Below are positions 8,078 to 15,572 of a stretch of DNA of 44,109 bases, in pieces; position 1 is the first letter of the stretch, and the number at the start of each line of letters is the position of its first letter. The notes beneath the pieces were generated by a model. That model searched no databases. It was not told the origin of the DNA and worked only from the letters and a program-made list of their open reading frames with translations. A program made the translations under genes and the position numbers. The stretch is from Candidatus Rifleibacteriota bacterium (lineage in GTDB: Bacteria > Muiribacteriota > Ozemobacteria > Ozemobacterales > Ozemobacteraceae), in the NCBI GenBank assembly GCA_015233155.1, contig JADFYG010000007.1, positions 90,181-134,289 on the forward strand. The letters run 5' to 3'.

Positions 8078-9571
8078 TCAGCGGGTCGAAGAAACTTCGT
8101 TCAGTAGTGCCGGATCAACCTTATCGCCGTGCACTGCAGAGAAGGTCAGACAATCGCGAACGAGCGACTTCACAAAGGAGGCTGCCGGAGTGTTCTTGAT
8201 CTGCTCCCAGGTTTCACTATTCCCCTGAGCCATTTCTGCAGCGGTCAGTTCAGCGAGATGACGGCCGATCGCCTGAATGCGATCTCCGGTCTCGATACGG
8301 GAATCTTCTGAGAGTGATGCGGAAAGCGCTGTTCCGTCGGAAATGGCAGCCAAAGCTGTTTTTGCATCAACATGTGAAGCGAGGGAGGCATCCCCGGTCG
8401 GGGTCGTAAGACCGTAGGTTCCGGCTTTGTCGATCAGATGAAACACTGCGGGAACATTCAATGCGGTGATTCCTGCAATCTTGTCGGGAGACGGTATGAA
8501 CTCAGTTGCCAGTTCAATAGTGAACGCCAGAGTTTTGCAGGAACCATACAGCCAATCGTCTGAATCGCCCATCGCCGGATACAAGGTGGCGCTATTTTCT
8601 GGTGTGTAATGATTGAAAGAAGCCATTTCGCCGGCGAGTTTGCTCAGTGTAGCAGTATCGCTGCAAGGGATATCGTTTCCGTACCCAAATGGATAAAGTA
8701 CTAATTCGGAATAGCTGTGGAAAGATATGCTTGCCTGAAAGTGCTCGCGTTCGGCAAGAGCCTTGATTGCGGAGGTTTCCGGTTCACTGAAGGGACCGGT
8801 ACCATGATAAGTATCCTGGCTGGGATCGCTGCTGGCGCCAACATTGCCCCAATGCCATCCGTAATTGCGGTTTGGATCTACGCCGTAATTGTTGGCATCG
8901 ACCTTGCGGCGGTTTTTGCGCCAATATTTCGATTTGGTCTGGGAATAGGTTATACCGTCAGGGTTTACCATCGGAACAAACCAAGTCTCACGGGTATTGA
9001 CCAGTCTGGTCAGTGTCTCGTCTTTGCCATAGCCTGCAAGCATCTGTTTCAGGGCTTCCATGGGGACTTCATCGGAAATCCATTCACGGGAATGATGGGC
9101 ACCCATAATCAGTGCAGCGGGAATTTTTTGGTCTTTATCGGGATTATTGGAAACCTTAACTGCCCAGATCTCGCGACCTTCGATGGATTTTCCGATTGAG
9201 CTGAGCCGGGCGATATTCGGATATTTCTGCGCCATATCCTTCAGGGCTGCAGTCATAGTGTCGTAAGTAAAATATGCCGCACCACGAACCTGCTTGCTGA
9301 GAACGCCAGCAATGTAGGCATCCATGTCGGGGATCAGGACTTTGGGAGTTGTCTTGGTGATCGGAAGCGACTTCAACTCCTGGGGAGTTACAACCACTTC
9401 CACGTAATCGCGGCCAGCTTTGGCCACGTCATACCCCTTCATTCCGATTGCGCGAACCTGGGCAAGAGAAAGCCCATCAACGCGAACCAGTTCTTTGGGG
9501 GATTCGGCGGCGAACAGTGCGCCTGCCGTAAGAAATGAAACAAGACCAACACAAGTCAGAAAACGCTTCAT
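8078..9571 (-). CDS. Secreted M14 zinc carboxypeptidase
   Basis: 497 residues. A clear signal peptide (basic start, hydrophobic core, cleavage near AAES, residues 1-23) marks it as exported. An N-terminal pro-region-like part of about 90 residues precedes the catalytic domain. M14 zinc ligands are visible: His160 and Glu163 in HHSREW, and His285 in SFHSYSEL. The substrate-binding DPNRNYGWHWG is present at about 232-242, and the catalytic Glu is Glu353 in FTIELATEF. The enzyme should remove C-terminal residues from peptides outside the cytoplasm. The C-terminal 120 residues are Ala/Ser-rich without a recognised domain. It appears to be a single-gene unit, with a 456-bp gap upstream and a hairpin downstream. 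Confidence 0.95.
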   Translation of the reverse strand: MKRFLTCVGLVSFLTAGALFAAESPKELVRVDGLSLAQVRAIGMKGYDVAKAGRDYVEVVVTPQELKSLPITKTTPKVLIPDMDAYIAGVLSKQVRGAAYFTYDTMTAALKDMAQKYPNIARLSSIGKSIEGREIWAVKVSNNPDKDQKIPAALIMGAHHSREWISDEVPMEALKQMLAGYGKDETLTRLVNTRETWFVPMVNPDGITYSQTKSKYWRKNRRKVDANNYGVDPNRNYGWHWGNVGASSDPSQDTYHGTGPFSEPETSAIKALAEREHFQASISFHSYSELVLYPFGYGNDIPCSDTATLSKLAGEMASFNHYTPENSATLYPAMGDSDDWLYGSCKTLAFTIELATEFIPSPDKIAGITALNVPAVFHLIDKAGTYGLTTPTGDASLASHVDAKTALAAISDGTALSASLSEDSRIETGDRIQAIGRHLAELTAAEMAQGNSETWEQIKNTPAASFVKSLVRDCLTFSAVHGDKVDPALLNEVSSTR

Positions 9572-9729
9572 TACTCAATACTCCTTATATACTTATGAAC
9601 TTATACCGTGATGTACCGGGCCTACTCAAATACTCTATGGGTTATGCCCAGATTCATCGATTTTACATGCAAAAGGGTACCGTGTCAAGGGCACCTGAAA
9701 AATAAATCAAAATCTTTTAACTCTTGTTG

Positions 9730-9805
9730 GGTAGGGCGCGACCGCTGGGCGCGCCGCATCAAATATCTGTGCCTTTCTCGGCGGGCCCAGCGGTCCCGCC
9801 CTACC
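9730..9805. repeat. GC-rich palindromic element, family 1, copy 1
   Basis: Imperfect inverted repeat with arms beginning GGTAGGGCGCGACCGCTGGG and ending in the near-complement CCCTACC, separated by an AT-richer centre. Related copies are at 11212-11273, 14462-14525 and, as a single arm, 17750-17784. This copy is intergenic. Confidence 0.85.
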
Positions 9806-9975
9806 TCGAAGCGCCACTGTGCTATTCAAGCTGTTCCTCTGCGAAAAATAAAACGGCCTGGAAAAATTGAAAAAAAGTTCAGGACAAATGCACGATAATT
9901 CCGGAATACATAATCATACACGCAAAATTCAAAAAATATTCACACAGAATTGAGTGCGGAGAAACTCTGAGTCGT

Positions 9976-10002
9976 ATCTGTGTTCATCTGTGTGAATCTG
10001 TG
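9976..10002 (+). repeat. Three ATCTGTG heptamers at 10-bp period
   Basis: ATCTGTG begins at 9976, 9986 and 9996, separated by TTC and TGA, so the copies fall on one face of the helix. They lie just downstream of the LysM gene (minus strand). The role is unknown. Confidence 0.6.
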
Positions 10003-10027
10003 GTTCGTTTCCGTCATTTGATTTATG

Positions 10028-10519
10028 TCAGTGAGAGGATGGGATAGTCGATCTGGATTTTACCGCATCAGGACTCTTGGGCCCCTCCAGGACACTGGCA
10101 AAATTTCGTGTACTGACGGTTTCTGAACTGCCATTTGCCCCTGTACCGCTGTTGTTTCCAGAATTCGATCCGGTGCTTGATCCGGAGGATGTACTTTTAT
10201 TTCCGGTAATGGATGCAATCAATGCACTACGCTTTGCTGGATCGGATTCCGCCGCAACCTTCTTCATTTCATCAATATTCGGAACGATTATCACGCGACC
10301 GACCGGAATCGTTCGTGGATTTGATATACCGTTCACTTCTAGAAATACGGGATATAACGTAGGATCACCATAGAATTTTTGAGCGAGATCCCAGAGTGTG
10401 TCACCCTTTGCCATAGTGTATTGTTTGCCGGCGGATGCTGGCATTGCTATTGCAATCAGCGCCAGAACAAACAACCCCAGACTGATCGAGCGTATAAATC
10501 TGACTTGCTTGGTAATCAT
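10028..10519 (-). CDS. Secreted LysM-domain protein
   Basis: 163 residues. A signal peptide (basic start, hydrophobic core, MPASAGK cleavage context at about residue 30) is followed by one LysM domain at about 33-80. Its motifs are YTMAKGDTLWDLAQKFYGD and GRVIIVPN. LysM binds N-acetylglucosamine-containing polymers such as peptidoglycan, so the protein probably sits in the periplasm bound to the wall. The C-terminal half is a Ser/Gly/Asn-rich linker and tail. The ATG has a very good AAGGAGG site. It lies 87 bp after the GspJ-like gene with its own -10-like sequence, so it may be transcribed separately from the pseudopilin operon. Confidence 0.88.
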   Translation of the reverse strand: MITKQVRFIRSISLGLFVLALIAIAMPASAGKQYTMAKGDTLWDLAQKFYGDPTLYPVFLEVNGISNPRTIPVGRVIIVPNIDEMKKVAAESDPAKRSALIASITGNKSTSSGSSTGSNSGNNSGTGANGSSETVSTRNFASVLEGPKSPDAVKSRSTIPSSH

Positions 10520-10564
10520 GATATCCCTCCTTGTAATGACAACTGAAACGTTTGTTAAAATCTA

Positions 10565-10570
10565 ATTATA
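10565..10570 (-). promoter_or_regulatory. Possible -10 element for the LysM gene
   Basis: A perfect TATAAT on the minus strand, 45 bp before the LysM start, in an AT-rich gap. No recognisable -35 lies at the right distance. The imperfect palindrome ACTCAA-TT-TTGAGT (10580-10593) sits where a -35 would be. Confidence 0.35.
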
Positions 10571-10606
10571 CAAAACAAAACTCAATTTTGAGTAGTAGCG
10601 GTTTTT

Positions 10607-11281
10607 TCAGGGGGTACCTGTCAGCCCACGGGCAGCCCACCAGAATTTTTCTTCGTCCTTCCCGGAATTTTGTAAAAAACGAGGATACAAACTTGCTCCC
10701 AATTTAATTTTGTTGCCGGTGCTGTTTTCGGAACGCTTTACTTCATCTTTTTCGGCATCAACTTCAATGAGTATCTGAAGACAAGTCTGGGTGCCTGGTC
10801 TGTCAAGAGATATGACAAAACTGGAGATCTTTGCCTGATTAACGACACGCGAACCATCCTCACGTTTGAACATACCACCAGAGAAGGTATAAGAGACATT
10901 CTTCACGGTGTTACTCAAATCTGTCGTATTAAACGAAAGTGAACTGCTCGAAATTGAAGTTGGCTGGGGAACTGCTTTGGTAGAAGCCATCGACAACCTG
11001 ATGTCGTGCTTGAGGTGCTCTAAAAGGAGGGAGGCGGAACGAAGATTCGTCAATTTTGTCTGCGTCTTGAAAAAGTTCATCCAGGTTCCGGAAAATATCT
11101 TGTACAAGGTGCCACTTACGAATATAAGCAGAGCCCCCATGATTACTACTTCCATGAGAGTGAACCCTCGAGTCCATTTTCGCCACAGGGAAAACGTATT
11201 AAAAGTTCTGAGGTAGGGCGCGACCGCCGGGCGCGCCGCTGCGTCTCGGCGTGCCCGGCGGTCACGCCCCACCATAATCAT
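10607..11281 (-). CDS. Type II secretion/type IV pilus minor pseudopilin, GspJ/PilW-like
   Basis: A prepilin with cleavage motif RG|FTLME (Gly at -1, Phe +1, Glu +5) and a hydrophobic helix (VVIMGALLIFVSGTLYKIF), followed by a periplasmic head of about 170 residues. Size and head (KHDIRLSMAS, then paired beta strands) resemble GspJ/PilW-type minor pseudopilins. The ATG at 11281 has GAGG five bases upstream; a GTG at 11398, 3 bp after the previous stop, would extend the frame by 39 residues. With either start the leader includes a peptide coded by a palindromic element (11212-11273, peptide VGRDRRARR), and no start codon lies between that element and the cleavage site. It is the last of three pseudopilin genes in the operon. 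Confidence 0.85.
   Translation of the reverse strand: MIMVGRDRRARRDAAARPAVAPYLRTFNTFSLWRKWTRGFTLMEVVIMGALLIFVSGTLYKIFSGTWMNFFKTQTKLTNLRSASLLLEHLKHDIRLSMASTKAVPQPTSISSSSLSFNTTDLSNTVKNVSYTFSGGMFKREDGSRVVNQAKISSFVISLDRPGTQTCLQILIEVDAEKDEVKRSENSTGNKIKLGASLYPRFLQNSGKDEEKFWWAARGLTGTP
11212..11273. repeat. GC-rich palindromic element, family 1, copy 2, inside a pseudopilin leader
   Basis: 62-bp inverted repeat with arms GGTAGGGCGCGACCGCCGGG and CCCGGCGGTCACGCCCCACC. It is in frame in the GspJ-like gene and codes for VGRDRRARRDAAARPAVAP in the leader upstream of the prepilin cleavage site. Sequence on both sides also resembles the flanks of copy 3 (14462-14525), including TTCTGAGG on the left. Confidence 0.9.
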
Positions 11282-11310
11282 ATTTTCCTCATGAAGAGCC
11301 GCGCTATTGG
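11282..11310. repeat. 29-bp flank motif, shared with 11938-11966
   Basis: Identical at 23 of 29 positions, without gaps, to 11938-11966 (hand alignment; common core CCTCATGA and TATTGG). It lies beside palindrome copy 2, at the 5' end of the GspJ-like gene. The partner lies at the 5' end of the GspI-like gene. A weaker match (GAGCCACGCTATATG) sits next to palindrome copy 3 at about 14530. Confidence 0.55.
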
Positions 11311-11400
11311 TCCAAATTCTCGATTTATTATGCGTTTGCCCTGGGCCATAAGACAGGTTTCCGTGATTCATTATGAATTCGTCGTTCGCTTTTGTCACAA

Positions 11401-12039
11401 CTAATCCATCACAATTGTAGTAAGCGTTGCTACGTCGTCTCCCATACTTATTCCGGCCTTGTGATAATTTACGCTCACCGAAATCAGATAGTTCGGAACT
11501 GCCTTACGCTGGTTAAAAATATCGTTCAGTTTTCCCAGTAAGTCCGTTTTAACTCCTTCGAAACGCTGAACAATCATACTGCGTACGACCCCGGGCTGTG
11601 GGATCGGCGATTCCGGGGGGACAAGATTTATTTTTTTCAGGGCATCCTTAATCTTGTCGTCTCCGACCAGAGTTATTGGCGTTTTTGCATTTGGGAAAGC
11701 AGTATCCAGATCGCGAATGCTCACTTCCCGCATGAAATTCAGAAGATCAGCGGCATAATTGGTTCCGACGATCTCTTTTTCATTACTCCATGTCCCGCGC
11801 TGGCCAAACGATAAAAGATTGTAAATCGGAAGAAATGTAAATGTAATGAACATCAGTGCAACCAGGATTTCAATCATTGAAAATCCGTTGCAAGCCCTTG
11901 CTATTCTTTGCCGTGGCATTGTATCGCCAATTGGCCAATTTACCTCATGATGAACTGCATTATTGGCTAGTTCCCGATAATAAATACGTCTATCCGGCAT
12001 ACTTTGCTCTTCAGTTGAGAAATAATTACAACGAATCAT
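11401..12039 (-). CDS. Minor pseudopilin, GspI/PilV-like
   Basis: A prepilin with cleavage motif NG|FSMIEILVAL and a hydrophobic helix (VALMFITFTFLPIYNLL), then a head of about 145 residues. The Pro in the helix and the overall size fit GspI/PilV-type minor pseudopilins, which form the pilus tip with GspJ and GspK. The start is uncertain. I take the ATG at 12039, directly after the previous stop with GAAGAA upstream. An ATG at 11919 would give a short leader but has no ribosome-binding site, and the frame is open back to 12150. It ends 2 bp before the GTG that may start the GspJ-like gene. Confidence 0.82.
   Translation of the reverse strand: MIRCNYFSTEEQSMPDRRIYYRELANNAVHHEVNWPIGDTMPRQRIARACNGFSMIEILVALMFITFTFLPIYNLLSFGQRGTWSNEKEIVGTNYAADLLNFMREVSIRDLDTAFPNAKTPITLVGDDKIKDALKKINLVPPESPIPQPGVVRSMIVQRFEGVKTDLLGKLNDIFNQRKAVPNYLISVSVNYHKAGISMGDDVATLTTIVMD
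11938..11966. repeat. 29-bp flank motif, second copy
   Basis: Partner of 11282-11310 (23 of 29 identical). It lies in the 5' part of the GspI-like gene, which carries no palindromic element. Confidence 0.55.
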
Positions 12040-12040
12040 A

Positions 12041-14701
12041 TCATTCTTCATCGACGACTTCGACATCGCGAGGCCCCATTGCCAGTCCGAAGAAATTAGG
12101 ATAGTTGGGGTTGGCCGGATCGTTGAAATCATCGATATCCTTCGGGTCAAAACCCCACTCGATTATTCCGCCGTTCTGAAGCAGATTGAAATCTTTGGGT
12201 TGGTCCAGTTGATCGAGAGCCACTCCTCCCTTGATGTGCAAAGGTCCTTTGGTGGAAATCTGCCCGGATGCGCCATTCATGGCGATCAGAAATGCGTGAA
12301 GTTCGGGATAAGTCAAAGGAGCATCTTTGGTCGGATCCGGGGCTAAATTGTCAATTTCAATTTTCTTACTGGTAATCAGAGTAAGAAAACCGAAGCTATT
12401 CGGATCAGTATAAGGCGGAGTAAATGGCGCACCGGAATTCGGTGCCAGATATGGATTCCTGATCGTGCAGGATATCTTGATGGAATCATCGCAAATAATG
12501 ATTCCACCTCTTACAACATCGATTGCCTTATCGATTATCAAAGGTTTTTTGAAGCGAATGATCTGATTCAGTAAAAGTTTGTATGGCGTTCCGGCAACAA
12601 GAATTCCCTTGTCAATCAAAAACTGGCATTTGCTCAATTCAGGTTTATCGTTATCGATGTAGTAACTCGTTTTTTGCGCAAGAAAATTTTTCGGAATTTT
12701 TATATCCTTAAGCCGTCCTGAATAATGCAGCTGCGTGTCGCCGCTTGGGACGGCATAATCATCCTTCGCAAGTTTATCAGCGGAACCGTAAGTGCTGGAG
12801 ACAACATTCAGGCTCTTGTCAAAGTTAGCTTGCGTATCCTTCGGACTGCACAAATTTGCCAGTCCCTGGCAATATGGCTCATCGTAGAAATATGGAATAA
12901 GCCGCAGAAGCCCATTCGATGGATCTACCCCATTCAAATATGCCTGGTATTTAAGATCGTTGTCCATAATATTCCCCATCGCCCCGATTAATGCATCCTC
13001 AGGTGCGCCGGAAATCTTGTATATCTTGGCAACACCACCACTTTTCTCTTTATCCTTGTCGTCCATGTAACCTTTAAGCTCGGGCCAGAATTTGTTCCCA
13101 GTTGAGTCGTCTTCCCATTCACCCTTGGCAAAGGCTCTAATCGGATAGACTTTTGAAATCTCCGGGAAATAAAACCCGAATGTTCGAATGAAACGCCGCC
13201 GCACCTGGCCAAACACCAGTGTTGGTGTGCATTTTGTCGGAGTTCCGTAGAGATGCAATCGACTGCCGTATTTCAAACCTTCAGCCGGAAACGCGGTATC
13301 CCAGGTTTTGACAGCCTTACTAAATAACGGAATTCCATTAAACGAAATCACGGAAGGAGGCTTCCACATCTTGCTGAAAAAACCGTAATCAACGAACGTC
13401 AACATAACCCGACCGGCGCAATTTTGAGTTGCGGATAGCTTGCCGTTCAACCAGCCAAGCCATTCTTGTGAACTGATCCATCCGCTGGAGTTCGCTTCGT
13501 AATAGTAATGAAAACCCTCTCCGAAATTGTTCAACTCGATGGGGCTCTTGTCACCCGCACAGACGTTCAGTACGAGATTACGGTCGCTCTCAATACCCGG
13601 CCTGGGTGTCGTTCCCTGACCGCCGAGATAAATCCAACCGCTTTTGACCGGAGTCTGCTGATCCATCCAGGCGTCCAGGGCCTGATTGGCCGTGAAATTA
13701 ATGTCCTTGTCGCTGCCAGCGAGCAGTGGCGTATATCGGTTCCAAAGAACCAGCGGGGGATAAGGCGGCCAAGTATTATTGGGTTTCATGTCTGTTACTT
13801 GTCCGCCATCATCGATATTATCGAGTGAATTGACTATATCCTGCTTACTCGCCGCACCCTGCGTCGCAAATAACGTGAATTTATGAAATGGAGGAGGAAT
13901 GAGACAAACTACATAAAATACCTTGGTGAGTTTACAGGTCTTCGTGTGGCGATTTGCCGTAACGCTCGTCTCTACCACAATTTTTCCGGATCGCTCGGTC
14001 TGGGCCGACGGCGGCGTCAAGCCACTAATGTCCGTATCGATGCCGGATTTGAAAGGTGCATCGAGATTGATTGAATACTTTACCTTCAGTACGAGATCTT
14101 TGTAACGGTCCTTTTGTTTCAAATTTTCAATGACGTCGAGTTGTGTAATATCACTGGTAAAATCCACTCCCGTCAGGGCAGTCCCGTTGAAAATGGCATT
14201 CCGTATATCTTTATAACCATTGCCATCCATCGTCTCGATAGTATTTCCCAACTTGCGAATCGTCAACCGTCCGATTGCTGAAGCAAGCTGATACAGATCC
14301 TCGTTGATTGAGCCGCGTGCCGTCATCTTGCTTTCATGACGTACACGATCAATCATCGAAGCAAAAACGATCATCGTGAAAACCAGACAACCAATCACTA
14401 TAAGCAGTATCACTCCGGAACGCGACCGCACAGGGCCGGGCAAACAGATAAAATGTTCTGAGGTGGGGCGCGACCGCCGGGCGCGCCGCTTCGCGCTTTG
14501 GCGTGCCCGGCGGTCACGCCCTACCTTATGAGCCACGCTATATGCCAAATCCGGATTTTCAATGCGTTCGCCCCGTCGCACAGGGTGCCCCCGGAAACCC
14601 TGTATCAGCCCGGGAGAAGGTTCGTCTACAAGATAAGCCTTTGAAACTTCTTCTGAGACCTGCTCCGCTTTCGAACATGAAGAAGATGTCTGCGACGTCA
14701 T
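12041..14701 (-). CDS. Large GspK/PilX-like pseudopilin-related protein
   Basis: 886 residues. After a long leader comes SRSG|VILLIVIGCLVFTMIVFASM, a prepilin-like helix lacking Glu at +5, as is usual for GspK and common in PilX. The very large exported region has no domain I can name. Its last ~70 residues (GGVALDQL, NGGIIEWGFDPKDIDD) resemble those of the 712-residue protein at 30083-32218, so the two are paralogues. The ATG at 14701 overlaps the TPR stop by 4 bp and has GGAGG eight bases upstream, making it a secure start. A palindromic element (14462-14525) lies in frame between start and helix, coding VGRDRRARQSAKRRARRSRP. An alternative GTG near the helix has no ribosome-binding site. 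Confidence 0.8.
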   Translation of the reverse strand: MTSQTSSSCSKAEQVSEEVSKAYLVDEPSPGLIQGFRGHPVRRGERIENPDLAYSVAHKVGRDRRARQSAKRRARRSRPTSEHFICLPGPVRSRSGVILLIVIGCLVFTMIVFASMIDRVRHESKMTARGSINEDLYQLASAIGRLTIRKLGNTIETMDGNGYKDIRNAIFNGTALTGVDFTSDITQLDVIENLKQKDRYKDLVLKVKYSINLDAPFKSGIDTDISGLTPPSAQTERSGKIVVETSVTANRHTKTCKLTKVFYVVCLIPPPFHKFTLFATQGAASKQDIVNSLDNIDDGGQVTDMKPNNTWPPYPPLVLWNRYTPLLAGSDKDINFTANQALDAWMDQQTPVKSGWIYLGGQGTTPRPGIESDRNLVLNVCAGDKSPIELNNFGEGFHYYYEANSSGWISSQEWLGWLNGKLSATQNCAGRVMLTFVDYGFFSKMWKPPSVISFNGIPLFSKAVKTWDTAFPAEGLKYGSRLHLYGTPTKCTPTLVFGQVRRRFIRTFGFYFPEISKVYPIRAFAKGEWEDDSTGNKFWPELKGYMDDKDKEKSGGVAKIYKISGAPEDALIGAMGNIMDNDLKYQAYLNGVDPSNGLLRLIPYFYDEPYCQGLANLCSPKDTQANFDKSLNVVSSTYGSADKLAKDDYAVPSGDTQLHYSGRLKDIKIPKNFLAQKTSYYIDNDKPELSKCQFLIDKGILVAGTPYKLLLNQIIRFKKPLIIDKAIDVVRGGIIICDDSIKISCTIRNPYLAPNSGAPFTPPYTDPNSFGFLTLITSKKIEIDNLAPDPTKDAPLTYPELHAFLIAMNGASGQISTKGPLHIKGGVALDQLDQPKDFNLLQNGGIIEWGFDPKDIDDFNDPANPNYPNFFGLAMGPRDVEVVDEE
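14462..14525. repeat. GC-rich palindromic element, family 1, copy 3, inside a pseudopilin leader
   Basis: 64-bp inverted repeat, arms GGTGGGGCGCGACCGCCGGG and CCCGGCGGTCACGCCCTACC. It is in frame in the GspK-like gene, between the well-supported start at 14701 and the prepilin helix. Preceded by TTCTGA, as is copy 2. Confidence 0.9.
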
Positions 14702-15543
14702 GTCTTTCGCCTCCGCAACTGCTGCATCAGACGCGCGGCACGTATATTATTCGGGTCAAGGTCAAGCGCCCGCTGCAAGTGTTCCTGGGCCGCGACGGGT
14801 TCTTCAAGGAGCAGGTGGCATAATCCGAGGTGGAACTGGATGGATGGATTGAATGGGAAATCCCTGGCCGCCTGAAGCAGATACTCGCGCGCGCCTGTAA
14901 AATCGCCGTCCTGGGTGGCAAGCGAGGCAAGAACGACACGGGCCGTTTTGGCATCATCGGAATCGGCAAACTCGCTCAACATATCGAGAAGAAGTTTTTT
15001 TGCCTCGACACCACGATTCAGCTGTATCAAAACCTGCGCCATCTCGAGAAGAGCATTGGTATCGCCCGGATCTATTTTCAAGGTCTTCTGATAATGTTCG
15101 AGCGCTGCCGCGAAATTGCCCTTCATGCGATAAGCGTCGGCAAGATCGTTGTGAGCATTGGAATCAAGCGAATCAAGCTCCGTGGCTTTCGTGTATTCTC
15201 TGATCGCTTCTTCGTGACGCCCCTGGTCAAAATAGGCATCGCCAAGCCAGTTGTATAACAATGCGCATGAAGGAGTCAGCTTGATCGACTCTTTCAGATT
15301 GAAAATGGACTCCGTCACGAGCCCCTTTTTGCCATACACCATCCCCATGCCGGCGTATGCCGCCGCAAAATGTGGATTAGTCTCAAGAGCGCGGCCATAA
15401 AAAAAGATAGCCTTGTCAAGCAATCCTTTTTCGAAATAGGCCATCCCCATCGCTGTAAACGCGCTGGTCTGATTGCGCCCTTCCTTCAGACACTTCTGGG
15501 CTTTCTTGATTATTTCTTCCGGGGTGATAATCATACTCTTCAT
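14698..15543 (-). CDS. TPR-repeat protein
   Basis: 281 residues made almost entirely of tetratricopeptide repeats (for example MAYFEKGLLDKAIFFYGRAL and NDLADAYRMKGNFAAALEHY), about seven copies. No signal peptide or membrane segment is visible, so it is probably a cytoplasmic scaffold. Two in-frame ATGs lie close together (15543 and 15534), and neither has a strong ribosome-binding site. It lies 29 bp after the deacetylase and overlaps the GspK-like start by 4 bp. TPR proteins often accompany pilus and secretion assembly as assembly factors (PilF/Tgl-type), but no lipobox is present here, so that role is only inferred. Confidence 0.9.
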   Translation of the reverse strand: MKSMIITPEEIIKKAQKCLKEGRNQTSAFTAMGMAYFEKGLLDKAIFFYGRALETNPHFAAAYAGMGMVYGKKGLVTESIFNLKESIKLTPSCALLYNWLGDAYFDQGRHEEAIREYTKATELDSLDSNAHNDLADAYRMKGNFAAALEHYQKTLKIDPGDTNALLEMAQVLIQLNRGVEAKKLLLDMLSEFADSDDAKTARVVLASLATQDGDFTGAREYLLQAARDFPFNPSIQFHLGLCHLLLEEPVAAQEHLQRALDLDPNNIRAARLMQQLRRRKT

Positions 15544-15572
15544 TATATCATACGCACGAACGGTAACGGGGG

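Larger units (their letters stand above)
9572..10027. other. 456-bp gap without a gene
   Basis: No credible gene is seen. The gap holds a 76-bp GC-rich palindrome (9730-9805) and three ATCTGTG heptamers at exact 10-bp spacing (9976-10002). The small open frames here are produced by the palindrome. The promoter of the carboxypeptidase gene should lie in the part next to 9571, but I cannot point to a convincing one. Confidence 0.6.

Noticed and set aside
9608..9898. Short plus-strand frame containing WVGRDRWARR and RAQRSRPT
   Set aside because: The peptide comes from palindrome copy 1 in an intergenic gap. There is no ribosome-binding site or gene context.
9572..10027. tRNA or other structured RNA in the gap
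   Set aside because: The stems are the palindromic element. No cloverleaf, CCA end or T-loop motif is visible; I found no tRNA or rRNA in the window by eye.
12041..12150. GspI-like gene starting at 12150
   Set aside because: It would overlap the GspK-like gene by 110 bp, and a start directly after that gene's stop is available at 12039.
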